A DNA stretch of 64,000 nucleotides from NCBI RefSeq assembly GCF_026898115.1, contig NZ_CP114036.1, positions 3,100,001 through 3,164,000 on the forward strand, in the 5' to 3' direction. The notes below the pieces were generated by a model that was given only the letters and a program-made list of their open reading frames with translations, ran no database searches and was not told the DNA's origin. Positions 7,625-16,599 of the stretch are shown in pieces. This DNA comes from Streptomyces sp. S465. GTDB lineage: Bacteria; Actinomycetota; Actinomycetes; Streptomycetales; Streptomycetaceae. Every line of letters starts with the position of its first letter. Positions within the stretch are counted from its first letter, which is position 1. Made by a program: the position numbers and the translations under genes.

Positions 7625-9847
7625 TCAGGGTGCCGACAGGTCGAGTCGGTCGGGAAGCGGTCGGTGCGGGTCGTCCCACAGCAGGGCCAGCTGCCGGCCC
7701 GGATGGCTTTCGTCGGCGTCGCTCTCCAGCCGGAGCTTGCGGAGCCGCTGGGGCAGGTGCTCCAGCGGCCCGGTGCCCAGCAGGGTCCTCAGCTGCTGCT
7801 CGGTGAGGGCCGGTTTGGTGCCGGTGTCCCAGACGAGCACGGGCACGCCGTCGAAGAGACACGCGGTGAAGATCTTCGAGCGGGTCCACGCCGGACTGGC
7901 CGTCATCGCGCCCGGGGCGGTCTCCTGCCGCTCCATGGCGGCCCGGACCTGCGCGAAGCTGTGGGTGTGGCCGGGCAGCCAGTGCAGGTCCCCCGGGGTG
8001 GCCCCGGCGACCCGGGACCAGCGCCGCTCCCACAGATGGCGCCGCTCGGGCTGGCGCAGCTCGGCGCAGCGCAGGACGACCGGGAAGTCGGTGCCGAGCG
8101 AGCGCTCCTGCGGCTTGCCCGCGTCCAGCGGCCAGCGGTGCACGTCGAGTTCCAGGTCGGTGGACGGGACGAAGAACTCCACCACGGTCTCCGTGGCGCG
8201 GGCGTGCGCGGCCAGCAGGGCGTCGATCCCCCGCTGCATCTCCTCCGGGGAGGCCGGGGTGTCGACCTTCGCCAGCGCGTCGACCTCGTCGCCACGCCGC
8301 GCCCACACCTCGTAGGCCCGCCGCTGGCCGGGGCCGTGCGGCGGGTGGAGCCTTATCTGGATGCGCCGGCGCTCGGCGGGGCCGGCCGTCCGGGCCCGTT
8401 CGGCCTCGGCCGTGGCGCGGGCGCGGTGGTCCAGCAGGACGTCCTTCATGCCGAGCCGGACCGCGCAGGCGCCCGCCCAGACGCGCAGCTCGGCGGCGAC
8501 GGCGCCGTCGGAGTACGCGGCGAAGTGCTCCACGGTGCTCAGCAGCTGCGGCAGCTGGTGCGGTCTGGGCACCAGCTCCTCGAGGGCGTCGGCCAGGGCG
8601 ACCGGATCGTGCGCGGGGAGCCGGGCGGGGCCGAACTGCTGGTGCGCCGCCGCGACGACGTCGGCGCGGCCCGGCTCGTCCAGCCGGCCCAGGAGTGCGA
8701 CCAGCTCGGTGTACTCGGCGCAGGTGAGCCACTGCTTCTGGAGCCTGCGGCACGCCTCGCGGGCCTCCGCGCCGATCCGCTGGTCCGGGGCCTGTTCGGC
8801 GAGCGCGTGGAAGAGGGTGGCGAGTCCGTGCTCATGGGCGAGCGCCCAGTCGACCAGCTCCTGCGCCAGCAGGGCGCCCGTCGCGGGCGGCGCGTCGGTG
8901 AACTCCATGCGCAGCCGGGCGGCGACCCGCGCCGCCGATCCGGCCGGATCGGCCCCGAGCAGCCCCGACGCCTCCAGGACCAGGGTCTCCCGGAACCGGC
9001 TCAGCAGCGGATCGAGCGGTGGGCCGGGCGGCGGGCCGGGCGGGCCGAGCCGGACCACCCGCACGTTCTCGCGCCAGCCGCTGACGTACACCGTCGGGCG
9101 CTGCCGACCGGCGTCGCCCGCCCGCTCGAACTCCTCCACCACGCCCTGCCAGACCCGGTCCAGATCCAGGTCCGCGCCGTCGGCCACGGCCGCGTGGAGC
9201 TGCCGCAGCAGTGCGGCGGTGAACCGGCCGGTGCCCTGCTGCTGCTTGGCCACCGCCCCGGCCTGGCACGCCCGCATCCAGTAGATCGGGCGCTCCACGT
9301 CGACCTGGGGGGTCTGTGCGAGGTCGTCCGGCTCGTCGGCCAGCTCGTGGACGCCGGGGTCGAGTGCCTGGCGGCAGGCGTCGATGATCACGGTGACCCG
9401 GTCCACGCCGTCCCACGGCAGATGCTCGGTGTGCATCAGATGGATCAGGCCGTCGGCGTCCGCGCCCTGGAGGTCGGTGTCCCGGGTCTCCGGGTAGAGC
9501 AGGCTCCACCGGCCGCGCTGGGTCTGCACGCCGTGCCCGGCCCAGTAGACCCACAGCCAGTCGGCGTCGATGGACCGCAGCTCGTCCTGGAAGACCTGGC
9601 GCACATCGGCGCGCTCCGCCGGGCGGTAACCGGGGTGCGCCGCCTCCAGGGCCGCCCGGTTGTGCTCCAGGGGCGAGGCGAGCAGCTGGATGTTCTCCGC
9701 CGGTACGCCCTGCCCGGTCAGCCACTCCCGCATGGCGAGGGCGTCGTGCACCGGGCCGTCGAGGTTGAGGCCGTCGCTGCCGTTGTACCGCTCGACCGCC
9801 ACGAGCACGGCGTGGGTGCGGCGCCAGTCGTGTTCCACCGCTGTCAC
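7625..9847 (-). CDS. Caspase-like protease fused to VMAP-type regions
   Basis: A 740-residue protein. Residues 1-250 form a caspase-like (peptidase C14) domain with the His-Cys dyad in place: H105 in YWAGHGV and C158 in VIIDACR. About 270-500 is all-helical and fits the effector-associated/VMAP middle regions. About 500-740 fits the VMAP C-terminal domain, including the VVEFFVPSTDLELDVHRW and FPVVLRCAE blocks. In the described ternary systems the VMAP protein links the vWA-MoxR pair to an effector; here the effector is the caspase itself, so activation would cleave cell proteins and may kill the cell. The start is a GTG overlapping the upstream hydrolase stop (GTGA). The domain boundaries after the caspase are my estimate. 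Confidence 0.87.
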   Translation of the reverse strand: MTAVEHDWRRTHAVLVAVERYNGSDGLNLDGPVHDALAMREWLTGQGVPAENIQLLASPLEHNRAALEAAHPGYRPAERADVRQVFQDELRSIDADWLWVYWAGHGVQTQRGRWSLLYPETRDTDLQGADADGLIHLMHTEHLPWDGVDRVTVIIDACRQALDPGVHELADEPDDLAQTPQVDVERPIYWMRACQAGAVAKQQQGTGRFTAALLRQLHAAVADGADLDLDRVWQGVVEEFERAGDAGRQRPTVYVSGWRENVRVVRLGPPGPPPGPPLDPLLSRFRETLVLEASGLLGADPAGSAARVAARLRMEFTDAPPATGALLAQELVDWALAHEHGLATLFHALAEQAPDQRIGAEAREACRRLQKQWLTCAEYTELVALLGRLDEPGRADVVAAAHQQFGPARLPAHDPVALADALEELVPRPHQLPQLLSTVEHFAAYSDGAVAAELRVWAGACAVRLGMKDVLLDHRARATAEAERARTAGPAERRRIQIRLHPPHGPGQRRAYEVWARRGDEVDALAKVDTPASPEEMQRGIDALLAAHARATETVVEFFVPSTDLELDVHRWPLDAGKPQERSLGTDFPVVLRCAELRQPERRHLWERRWSRVAGATPGDLHWLPGHTHSFAQVRAAMERQETAPGAMTASPAWTRSKIFTACLFDGVPVLVWDTGTKPALTEQQLRTLLGTGPLEHLPQRLRKLRLESDADESHPGRQLALLWDDPHRPLPDRLDLSAP

Positions 9848-11091
9848 GCCGGCAGCTCCGGGGCCAGCAGGTCGTACAGCCTCTGGTGGGCGAAGTAGGA
9901 GGTGTGGGCGCGCGGGAAGGGCTGGCGGGTGTCGACGCGCACATCGGTGACCCGGCCGGGGAAGACCTTCGCCCCGACGAAACCCAGCAGGTCCTGCTCG
10001 TCGTAGACGTTGATCCAGCGGGGGAAGGCGGCGGGCAGCGGCTCGCCCCGGCGCAGCGCGGTGAGCGCGTCCAGCTCGTAGAGGAACGGCGCCTGTGAGC
10101 CGACCGTCACCAGCAGCTCCACCCCGGCGGGCGGATCGGGCTCGGCGAGCAGATCGGCGCAGGCGATCCCGCCGAGGCTGTGGGCGAGCAGCACCACCGG
10201 CCCGTCCCCCGCGGCGACCGTCTCGTCCACCGCCGTACGGATCGCGGCGCGCACCCCGGCGCCGCGCACCTGGTAGCGGAGGATGTCGCCACTGGCCGGG
10301 ACGGAGCCCTTGGTGATCCCGCCGCGGAAGGTGTGGGCCAGCGAGGACAGCGGTGAGAGGTAGGAGTTGAGGGCCCGTACGGCGACGCCCTTGGCGGCGC
10401 GGGCGACGAATCCGCCCCGGTCGGTGCCGCCGAGCCGGTCGGTGAGCGCGCCGACGACGGTGTCCCGGTCGGCGCCGTCCACCGCGAGCGGTTCATCGGC
10501 GCCCTGCGGGCCCTCGGCCCGCTGGACGGCCAGGGCGTACACGGCGCGGGCCGCGATCGCCTCGATGCCGTCGACGGGCGGAGTGCCGCCGAGGCTGCGG
10601 GAGATCTCCTGGGCGACGCGGCCGCCGGCCGGGCCGAGGTGCGGCGCGAGGTCACGGACCAGCTCGTCCAGGCTCTCCCCGCCGCCGGCCACCCCCTCCA
10701 GGCTCAGCCCGCGCACCGTGTCGGCGATGGCCCGCCAGGGGTCCTGACGGCCCGGGGCGAAGCCGGGCCGCGCGCCCGCGCCGCGCCGCGCCCGCGCCGC
10801 CTCCGCGAACTCCCGCAGCTCGGCGAGCGGGTCCACCTCCAGCAGCGCCCATACGGCCAGCGGGTCGTCCTCGTCCAGCGGGCCGTCGTCGCCGAGCCCG
10901 CGGTTCCTCGTCCGCACCGGGACCGACGCCCCGTCAAGTCCCAGCGAGGCGCCGTGCTCCTCGCCCCAGAAGCAGCGGACGACCCTGACCTCGGCTCTCA
11001 CCCGCCCCAGGCCGCTCACGACCCGCGCGAAGCTCTTCTCGTACGACTTGGCCCGGACCCCCGTGCCGTGGACGAAGACGACGCTTGTCAC
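9844..11091 (-). CDS. Alpha/beta hydrolase, first gene of the conflict operon
   Basis: A 415-residue alpha/beta-hydrolase fold protein. The N-terminal strand ends in FVHGTG (H8), the nucleophile elbow is AHSLGG with S305, and H396 in RAHTSYF is the likely catalytic histidine, with D364 or D367 as acid. A charged insertion of about 250 residues separates the first strand from the elbow, which is long for the fold. No signal peptide or membrane segment. The GTG start at 11089-11091 has a GGGGG stretch nearby. The 4-base overlap with the caspase gene argues for translational coupling and a joint role. It could be a second effector (lipase or esterase) or an enzyme that makes or removes a signal; the sequence does not decide. 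Confidence 0.82.
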   Translation of the reverse strand: MTSVVFVHGTGVRAKSYEKSFARVVSGLGRVRAEVRVVRCFWGEEHGASLGLDGASVPVRTRNRGLGDDGPLDEDDPLAVWALLEVDPLAELREFAEAARARRGAGARPGFAPGRQDPWRAIADTVRGLSLEGVAGGGESLDELVRDLAPHLGPAGGRVAQEISRSLGGTPPVDGIEAIAARAVYALAVQRAEGPQGADEPLAVDGADRDTVVGALTDRLGGTDRGGFVARAAKGVAVRALNSYLSPLSSLAHTFRGGITKGSVPASGDILRYQVRGAGVRAAIRTAVDETVAAGDGPVVLLAHSLGGIACADLLAEPDPPAGVELLVTVGSQAPFLYELDALTALRRGEPLPAAFPRWINVYDEQDLLGFVGAKVFPGRVTDVRVDTRQPFPRAHTSYFAHQRLYDLLAPELPA

Positions 11092-11202
11092 CGATCCCCC
11101 CAGATCGCCTTGATCCCCACCGTGACCACGAGCCCATCACTCTAGCCCGTGCCGGACCCGCCCTCACCCGTGATGCCCCCGCACGCCCCAGGACGAACCG
11201 GT

Positions 11203-12354
11203 TCAGCCGCCCGAGGTGTCCAGCTCCGCGTCCGCGCCGACCCCCGCGCGGTCGTACGGGTCGTCCAGCCAGCCGTCGGGCAGCACCACGCGGTTGCGGC
11301 CCGAGGTGCGGCCGCGCGGGCCGTCGGCGCCGGGGGGCCACTCCTGGTCCAGGTCCAGCTCCGCCAGCAGGGCGTCCAGCTCGGCCAGGGACGAGGTGAT
11401 CGCCAGCCGCTTGCGCATCTCCGAGCCGACCGAGAACCCCTTGGTGTACCAGGCGACATGCTTACGGAAATCGATCACGCCGCGCTCCTCGTCCGCCAGC
11501 CACTCGGCGAGCAGCTCGGCGTGGCGGCGCATCACGGCCGCGACCTCCTTCAGCGTCGGCCGCGCGGACACCGGCGGCTCGGGGCCGGGCTCGAACGCGG
11601 CCACCAGATCGCCGAAGAGCCAGGGCCGCCCCAGGCAGCCGCGCCCCACGACCACGCCGTCGCAGCCGGTCTCGCGCATCATCTGGACCGCGTCGTCGGC
11701 ACACCAGATGTCGCCGTTGCCCAGCACCGGGATCTCGGGGACGGCCTCCTTCAGGCGGGCGATCGCCTCCCAGTCGGCGGTGCCGCCGTAGTGCTGGGCC
11801 GCGGTGCGGCCGTGCAGGGCGATCGCGGTCACGCCCTCCTCGACCGCGATCCGGCCCGCGTCGAGGTAGGTGATGTGGTCGTCGTCGATGCCCTTGCGCA
11901 TCTTCATGGTCACCGGCAGCGGGCCCGCGGCGGCCACCGCCTCGCGCAGGATCGAGCGCAGCAGATGCCGCTTGTACGGGAGCGCCGAGCCGCCGCCCTT
12001 ACGGGTCACCTTGGGCACCGGGCAGCCGAAGTTGAGGTCGATGTGGTCGGCCAGGTCCTCGTCCACGATCATCCGGACGGCCTTGCCGACGGTCACCGGG
12101 TCCACCCCGTACAGCTGGATGGAGCGCGGCTTCTCGGTCCCGTCGAAGTGGATCAGCCGCATCGTCTTGGCGTCGCGCTCCACCAGCGCCCGGGTGGTGA
12201 TCATCTCGCTGACGAACAGCCCCCTCCCGCCGGAGAACTCCCGGCACAGGGTGCGGAACGGCGCGTTGGTGATCCCGGCCATCGGTGCGAGCACGACCGG
12301 CGGCTGGACCGTATGCGGTCCGATCTCCAGCTGTGCGTGCGGCGTCGGCGTCAT
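11203..12354 (-). CDS. dusB: tRNA-dihydrouridine synthase (DusB-like)
   Basis: A flavoenzyme that reduces uridine to dihydrouridine in tRNA. The FMN TIM barrel shows the family blocks: VLAPMAGITNAPFR at the start, SIQLYG, LNFGCPVPKV with the catalytic cysteine, MKMRKG, ALHGRTAAQ and the phosphate-binding GDI..GCDGVVVGRG region. The ATG at 12352-12354 gives 383 residues and is preceded by GAGGAAG at good spacing. A longer reading from an upstream start would add 26 unlikely residues. It lies 111 bp upstream of the conflict operon, in the same orientation. Intergenic DNA shows no strong terminator, so read-through into the operon is possible. Confidence 0.94.
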   Translation of the reverse strand: MTPTPHAQLEIGPHTVQPPVVLAPMAGITNAPFRTLCREFSGGRGLFVSEMITTRALVERDAKTMRLIHFDGTEKPRSIQLYGVDPVTVGKAVRMIVDEDLADHIDLNFGCPVPKVTRKGGGSALPYKRHLLRSILREAVAAAGPLPVTMKMRKGIDDDHITYLDAGRIAVEEGVTAIALHGRTAAQHYGGTADWEAIARLKEAVPEIPVLGNGDIWCADDAVQMMRETGCDGVVVGRGCLGRPWLFGDLVAAFEPGPEPPVSARPTLKEVAAVMRRHAELLAEWLADEERGVIDFRKHVAWYTKGFSVGSEMRKRLAITSSLAELDALLAELDLDQEWPPGADGPRGRTSGRNRVVLPDGWLDDPYDRAGVGADAELDTSGG

Positions 12355-12507
12355 GGAGTGGGCTTCCTCGTGGGTACTACGGTGGGAGGGCGGGTCGATC
12401 GGCGGGCCGCCCGGTGCGGGCCGGTCTCTCATTGTCCCGCACCCAGGAGGAGGACCGACAGGGCGGTCATGGCCGCCGTACGGACACTATCGATGTAGCG
12501 TTCAACC

Positions 12508-13998
12508 ATGCGTGAGCTCAGCCATCGGCGGCGCATGCTTGTGCTGGCGATCTGCTGCATGAGCCTGCTGCTCGTCAGCCTCGACAACACCGTCCTCAAT
12601 GTCGCCCTGCCGGTGATGCGGAACGACCTGCACGCCTCCGTCTCCGGAATGCAGTGGACGATCGACGCGTACACCCTCGTCCTCGCCGCGCTGTTGATGC
12701 TCTCGGGCTCCACGGCCGACCGGGTCGGGCGCAAGCGCACCTTCCAGACCGGGCTGGTGATCTTCACCATCGGGTCGGCGCTGTGCAGCGTCGCACCCAA
12801 TCTGGAAGCGCTGGTCGGCTTCCGCGGGGTGCAGGCGATCGGCGGTTCGATGCTCAACCCCGTCGCCATGTCGATCATCACCAACGTCTTCACCGAGCCC
12901 AAGGAGCGGGCCCGCGCCATCGGGATCTGGGGCGGGGTCGTCGGCATCAGCATGGCGGCCGGACCGATCGTGGGCGGACTGCTGGTCGAATCGGTCGGCT
13001 GGCGCTCGATCTTCTGGATAAACCTTCCGATCGGGATCGCGGCGCTGGCCCTCACCGCCCGCTTCGTCCCCGAGTCGCGCGCCCCCAGGCCACGCCGGGC
13101 CGACCCGATCGGCCAGCTGCTGGTCATCGCGGTGCTGGGCACCCTCACCTACGCGATCATCGAGGCGCCGGACCGCGGCTGGGACTCGCCGCTGATCGCG
13201 ACCTGCTGGGCGGTCGCCGTCGTGGGGCTGCTCGCACTGGTCCGGTACGAGGGGCGGCGCGAGGAACCGCTGATCGACGTGCGGTTCTTCCACAGCGCGC
13301 CGTTCAGCGGGGCGACGGTGGTCGCGGTGTGCGCCTTCGCGGCGCTCGGCGGCTACCTCTTCATGAACACCCTCTACCTCCAGGACGTGCGCGGGCTCGA
13401 CGCGCTGCACGCCGGGCTGTGGATGCTGCCCATGGCGTTCATGTGCTTCGTCTGCGCACCGCTGTCCGGGCGGCTGGTGGGCGCCCGCGGCCCCCGGCCG
13501 TCGATGCTGGCGGCCGGCGTCGCCATAACGGCCAGCGGGGTGATGTTCGCGGTCTTCGACGCCCAGGCGACCGATGCGGGGCTGCTGGTCGGCTATGTGC
13601 TGTTCGGCCTCGGCTTCGGCATGGTCAACGCGCCCATCACCAATACGGCGGTCTCCGGAATGCCCCGCTCCCAGGCGGGAGTCGCCGCGGCCGTCGCCTC
13701 CACCAGCCGCCAGGTGGGCCAGTCGCTCGGCGTCGCGGTGATCGGCGCGGTGCTGGCGGCGGGCGCCGCGTCGGCGGCGGCGGCCGGAACGGGACACGCG
13801 GCCTCGCCGGCGGCCGCGGCGGCGTTCGTGGACGCCGCCCGCCCCGCCTGGTGGATCATCGCCGGATGCGGCGCCGTCATCCTGCTGCTGGGACTGGTGA
13901 CCACCGGCCGCTGGGCCCAGGCGACGACCCGGCACGCGGCCGCGCTCTTCGAGGAGGGCGCGCCGGCGGCGCAGACATCGGCCGGCGCCAAGGCGTGA
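12508..13998 (+). CDS. MFS drug exporter, DHA2 (EmrB/QacA) type
   Basis: A 496-residue membrane transporter expected to have 14 membrane helices and to export drugs or cationic compounds with protons. The N-terminal helix carries SLDNTVLNVALPVM (motif D of DHA2). Motif A is seen as GSTADRVGRKRTF near residue 67, and motif C as the glycine/proline-rich GGVVGISMAAGPIVGGLL near 152. The C-terminal 40 residues are cytosolic. The start ATG lies about 25 bp after a short upstream spacer; no local regulator gene is adjacent, so control is unclear. The substrate is not predictable. Confidence 0.92.
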   Translation: MRELSHRRRMLVLAICCMSLLLVSLDNTVLNVALPVMRNDLHASVSGMQWTIDAYTLVLAALLMLSGSTADRVGRKRTFQTGLVIFTIGSALCSVAPNLEALVGFRGVQAIGGSMLNPVAMSIITNVFTEPKERARAIGIWGGVVGISMAAGPIVGGLLVESVGWRSIFWINLPIGIAALALTARFVPESRAPRPRRADPIGQLLVIAVLGTLTYAIIEAPDRGWDSPLIATCWAVAVVGLLALVRYEGRREEPLIDVRFFHSAPFSGATVVAVCAFAALGGYLFMNTLYLQDVRGLDALHAGLWMLPMAFMCFVCAPLSGRLVGARGPRPSMLAAGVAITASGVMFAVFDAQATDAGLLVGYVLFGLGFGMVNAPITNTAVSGMPRSQAGVAAAVASTSRQVGQSLGVAVIGAVLAAGAASAAAAGTGHAASPAAAAAFVDAARPAWWIIAGCGAVILLLGLVTTGRWAQATTRHAAALFEEGAPAAQTSAGAKA

Positions 13999-14042
13999 GG
14001 CGCGAGGTGTATGGCGTACGCCATGCGCCACGTGCCGCGTAA

Positions 14043-14094
14043 GGAGGCCGCCCCGGCGGCGGGTCAGGTTCCCGCCGGTTCCGGGGCGGCCTCC
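14043..14094. terminator. Strong bidirectional hairpin between convergent genes
   Basis: GGAGGCCGCCCCGG (14043-14056) pairs perfectly with CCGGGGCGGCCTCC (14081-14094). Inside it CGGCGGG pairs with CCCGCCG around a TCAGGTT loop, leaving only a 3-base bulge. It sits between the MFS stop (13998) and the end of the XRE regulator gene, whose stop codon is in the loop. A two-way terminator is the simplest reading. Confidence 0.75.
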
Positions 14095-14984
14095 TCCTCG
14101 AGCGCCATGGCGTGCAGCCGCAGCAGGCGCTCATGCGTCTCGGCGTCCGCCGGGGTGTAGGTGAGCAGCTTGGGACCCTGCTGGGGGCCGGTCCACAGGC
14201 TGGTGGAGGCCAGCCGGACGATGCCCACCCGCGACTGGCGGTAGACCTTGATCTTGTCGCCGGGCCGGACCACCTCGTGCCGCGCCCAGATCTCCCGGAA
14301 CTCAGGAGAGGCGTCCTCCAGCCGCTTCACCATCGCCTTCCAGGCGGGCTCGGCGACATGCTCGGCCATCACGGCCCGGAACTTGGCCGCCATCAGCCGG
14401 ATCGTCTCGTCCCGGTCCACCAGGCTGGAGCGCCACCCGTCGTGGGTGAAGGCCAGCCACAGGCAGTTGCGGTCCTCCGGCGGCACCCGGTCCAGGTCGC
14501 ACATCAGCAGCCGGTAGGTGCGGTTGTAGGCCAGCAGGTCGAAGCGGCTGTTCTGGACGCAGGCGGGGAACGGCTCCAGCTGCTCCAGCATGCGTTGCAG
14601 CGTCTCCGGAACGCCCGTGCACTCACTGGCCGGGGTCGGGTCGACGGTCCCGGCCAGCGCGAAGAGATGGGCGCGCTCGCTGCGGTCCAGGAGCAGCGCG
14701 CGGGCGATGGCGTCGAGGACCTGCGCCGAGACGTGGATGTCGCGGGCCTGCTCCAGCCACGTGTACCAGGTCACTCCGACGGCCGAGAGCTGCGCGACCT
14801 CCTCGCGGCGCAGACCGGGCGTCCGCCGGCGGCGGCCCCGGGGCAGACCCACCTGCTCGGGTGTGATCCGCTCCCGCCGGCTGCGCAGGAACGCCGCCAG
14901 CTCGCCTCGTCTCGGATCGCCGCGTGTCTCGGCCCCCGCGCCCCTGCTCCCGGCCGTCGCACCGGCCGCGGCCTCCTGCACCAT
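14064..14984 (-). CDS. XRE-family regulator with MmyB-like ligand domain
   Basis: A DNA-binding repressor or activator. Residues about 20-90 are the helix-turn-helix domain, with RRTPGLRREEVAQLSAVGVTW typical of the MmyB-type subgroup. About 110-290 is the ligand-binding MmyB-like domain, starting near AYNRTYRLL. Two ATGs are possible. The one at 14991-14993 has its GGAGG only one base upstream, while the one at 14982-14984 has the same GGAGG 10 bases away, so I chose the latter (306 residues). It diverges from an MFS exporter, and the intergenic twin palindromes are the obvious operator. The family commonly controls an adjacent oxidoreductase or transporter gene. Confidence 0.88.
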   Translation of the reverse strand: MVQEAAAGATAGSRGAGAETRGDPRRGELAAFLRSRRERITPEQVGLPRGRRRRTPGLRREEVAQLSAVGVTWYTWLEQARDIHVSAQVLDAIARALLLDRSERAHLFALAGTVDPTPASECTGVPETLQRMLEQLEPFPACVQNSRFDLLAYNRTYRLLMCDLDRVPPEDRNCLWLAFTHDGWRSSLVDRDETIRLMAAKFRAVMAEHVAEPAWKAMVKRLEDASPEFREIWARHEVVRPGDKIKVYRQSRVGIVRLASTSLWTGPQQGPKLLTYTPADAETHERLLRLHAMALEEEAAPEPAGT

Positions 14985-15036
14985 CGTGGTCATGCCTCCA
15001 GGATGCCGGAGAGCCTCAGCCGGTTGCCAGGTACTT

Positions 15037-15068
15037 CTGGTACCAGGATAAAGACACTCTGGTACCAG
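15037..15068. promoter_or_regulatory. Twin 10-bp palindromes, putative operator of the XRE regulator
   Basis: CTGGTACCAG occurs twice, at 15037-15046 and 15059-15068. Both copies are perfect palindromes. The centre-to-centre distance is 22 bp, close to two helical turns, so two dimers would sit on the same face. A third partial copy (CCAGGTAC) lies just left, at about 15028-15035. The element lies in the region between the regulator and the exporter it presumably controls. Confidence 0.72.
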
Positions 15069-15095
15069 TCTGAGCGGCGCGACATCGTCGTCAGC

Positions 15096-16589
15096 GTGAC
15101 CGAGACGCAGACACGAACGATCCGAACGACACCCGCGACATCCACGACACCCACGACATCCACATCCACGACGCCCACGACACGGGCGACACGGGCGAGA
15201 CCCTCCGGCCCCGCCCTCAGCCCCCTCGGGCTGTTCACCGTGCTGCTGGGCGCGGCGCTGCCCCTGATCGACTTCTTCATCGTCAACGTGGCCCTGCCCA
15301 CCATGGACCGCGATCTCCACGCCGGCCCGGCCGTGCTGGAACTCGTCGTCGCCGGATACGGCGTGGCGTACGCGGTGCTGCTGGTCCTCGGCGGCCGGCT
15401 GGGCGACACCTTCGGACGGCGCAGGCTCTTCCTCACCGGGATGGCGGCCTTCGGCGTGACCTCGCTGGCCTGCGGGCTCGCGCCGGACGCCTGGAGCCTG
15501 GTGGGCGCCCGGGTGGCGCAGGGCGCCGCGGCCGCGCTGATGCTGCCCCAGGTGCTCGCCACGATCCACGCCTCGACCAGCGGTTCGCGCCGCGCCCGCG
15601 CGCTCAGCCTGTACGGCGCGACGGCCGGTCTGTCGATGGTGGCGGGGCAGATCCTGGGCGGTGTGCTGGTGGCCGCGGACATCGCGGGCACCGGGTGGCG
15701 CGCGGTCTTCCTGGTCAATGTGCCGGTCGCGCTGATCGGCCTGGTCCTCGCGGTCCGCACGGTCCCCGAGACCCGCTCGGAGCGGCCCGCGCCGGTGGAC
15801 GTCCCCGGCACCGTGCTGCTGGCGCTGTCGCTGATCACGCTGATGGTGCCCCTGACCGAGGGCCGGGCGGCGGGCTGGCCGCTGTGGACCTGGCTGGTGC
15901 TGGGCGCGTTCCCGTTCGTGGCCGCCGCGTTCTACGTGGTGGAGCGGCGCGCCGACCGGGCCGGACTCGTGCCGCTGCTGCCGCCGAGCCTGTTCGCGGA
16001 GCGCGGGCTGCGGCGCGGGCTGCCGATCGTGGTGCCGTTCTCGATCGGCTTCGGCGGCTTCATGTTCGTCATCGCCGTCGCGCTCCAGCAGGGCCTGCGG
16101 TACGGACCGGTCGAGGCCGGGCTGGCGCTGGTGCCGATGGCGACGGCGTTCTTCGTCGCCTCGCTGCTGGGGCCGCGCCTGGTGGGCCGCTACGGGAGCC
16201 GGGTGGTGACCGCGGGCGGGCTGCTCCAGGCGGTGGGCATCGGCACGCTGATGCTGGCCGTATGGCGGGACTGGCCGGATCTGTCGCTGGCCGGGCTGCT
16301 GCCGGGCGTGGCGCTGGCCGGGTTCGGGCAGGGGTTGCAGCTTCCGGTGCTGATCCGGATCGTGCTGGCCGATGTGCCGAGCGAGCGGGCCGGAGTGGGG
16401 AGCGGTGTGATGGTCACCACCCAGCAGTCGGCGCTGGCGCTGGGCGTGGCGACGCTCGGCACGCTCTTCCTGGCCCTGGAGCCGTCGGCGGGCATGGGCG
16501 ACGCGCTGGTCAGCACGCTCGCGGCCCAGCTGGGGGCGATCGTGATGACCCTGCTGCTGAGCTTGCGGCTGCCGCGCGCGGTGTCGTAG
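15096..16589 (+). CDS. MFS drug exporter, DHA2 type, under the divergent XRE regulator
   Basis: A 497-residue, 14-helix exporter of the EmrB/QacA group. After a Thr-rich cytosolic N-terminus of about 40 residues comes LIDFFIVNVALPTMDRDL (motif D); motif A is GGRLGDTFGRRRLF near residue 98; motif C is near ATAGLSMVAGQILGGVL. The GTG at 15096 is the only sensible start in the interval after the operator palindromes; its ribosome site is weak. The arrangement regulator-operator-exporter suggests induction by the exported compound. The first 40 residues contain direct codon repeats (ACG/ACC runs) and may be wrongly included. Confidence 0.88.
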   Translation: MTETQTRTIRTTPATSTTPTTSTSTTPTTRATRARPSGPALSPLGLFTVLLGAALPLIDFFIVNVALPTMDRDLHAGPAVLELVVAGYGVAYAVLLVLGGRLGDTFGRRRLFLTGMAAFGVTSLACGLAPDAWSLVGARVAQGAAAALMLPQVLATIHASTSGSRRARALSLYGATAGLSMVAGQILGGVLVAADIAGTGWRAVFLVNVPVALIGLVLAVRTVPETRSERPAPVDVPGTVLLALSLITLMVPLTEGRAAGWPLWTWLVLGAFPFVAAAFYVVERRADRAGLVPLLPPSLFAERGLRRGLPIVVPFSIGFGGFMFVIAVALQQGLRYGPVEAGLALVPMATAFFVASLLGPRLVGRYGSRVVTAGGLLQAVGIGTLMLAVWRDWPDLSLAGLLPGVALAGFGQGLQLPVLIRIVLADVPSERAGVGSGVMVTTQQSALALGVATLGTLFLALEPSAGMGDALVSTLAAQLGAIVMTLLLSLRLPRAVS

Positions 16590-16599
16590 GCGGAATGCC

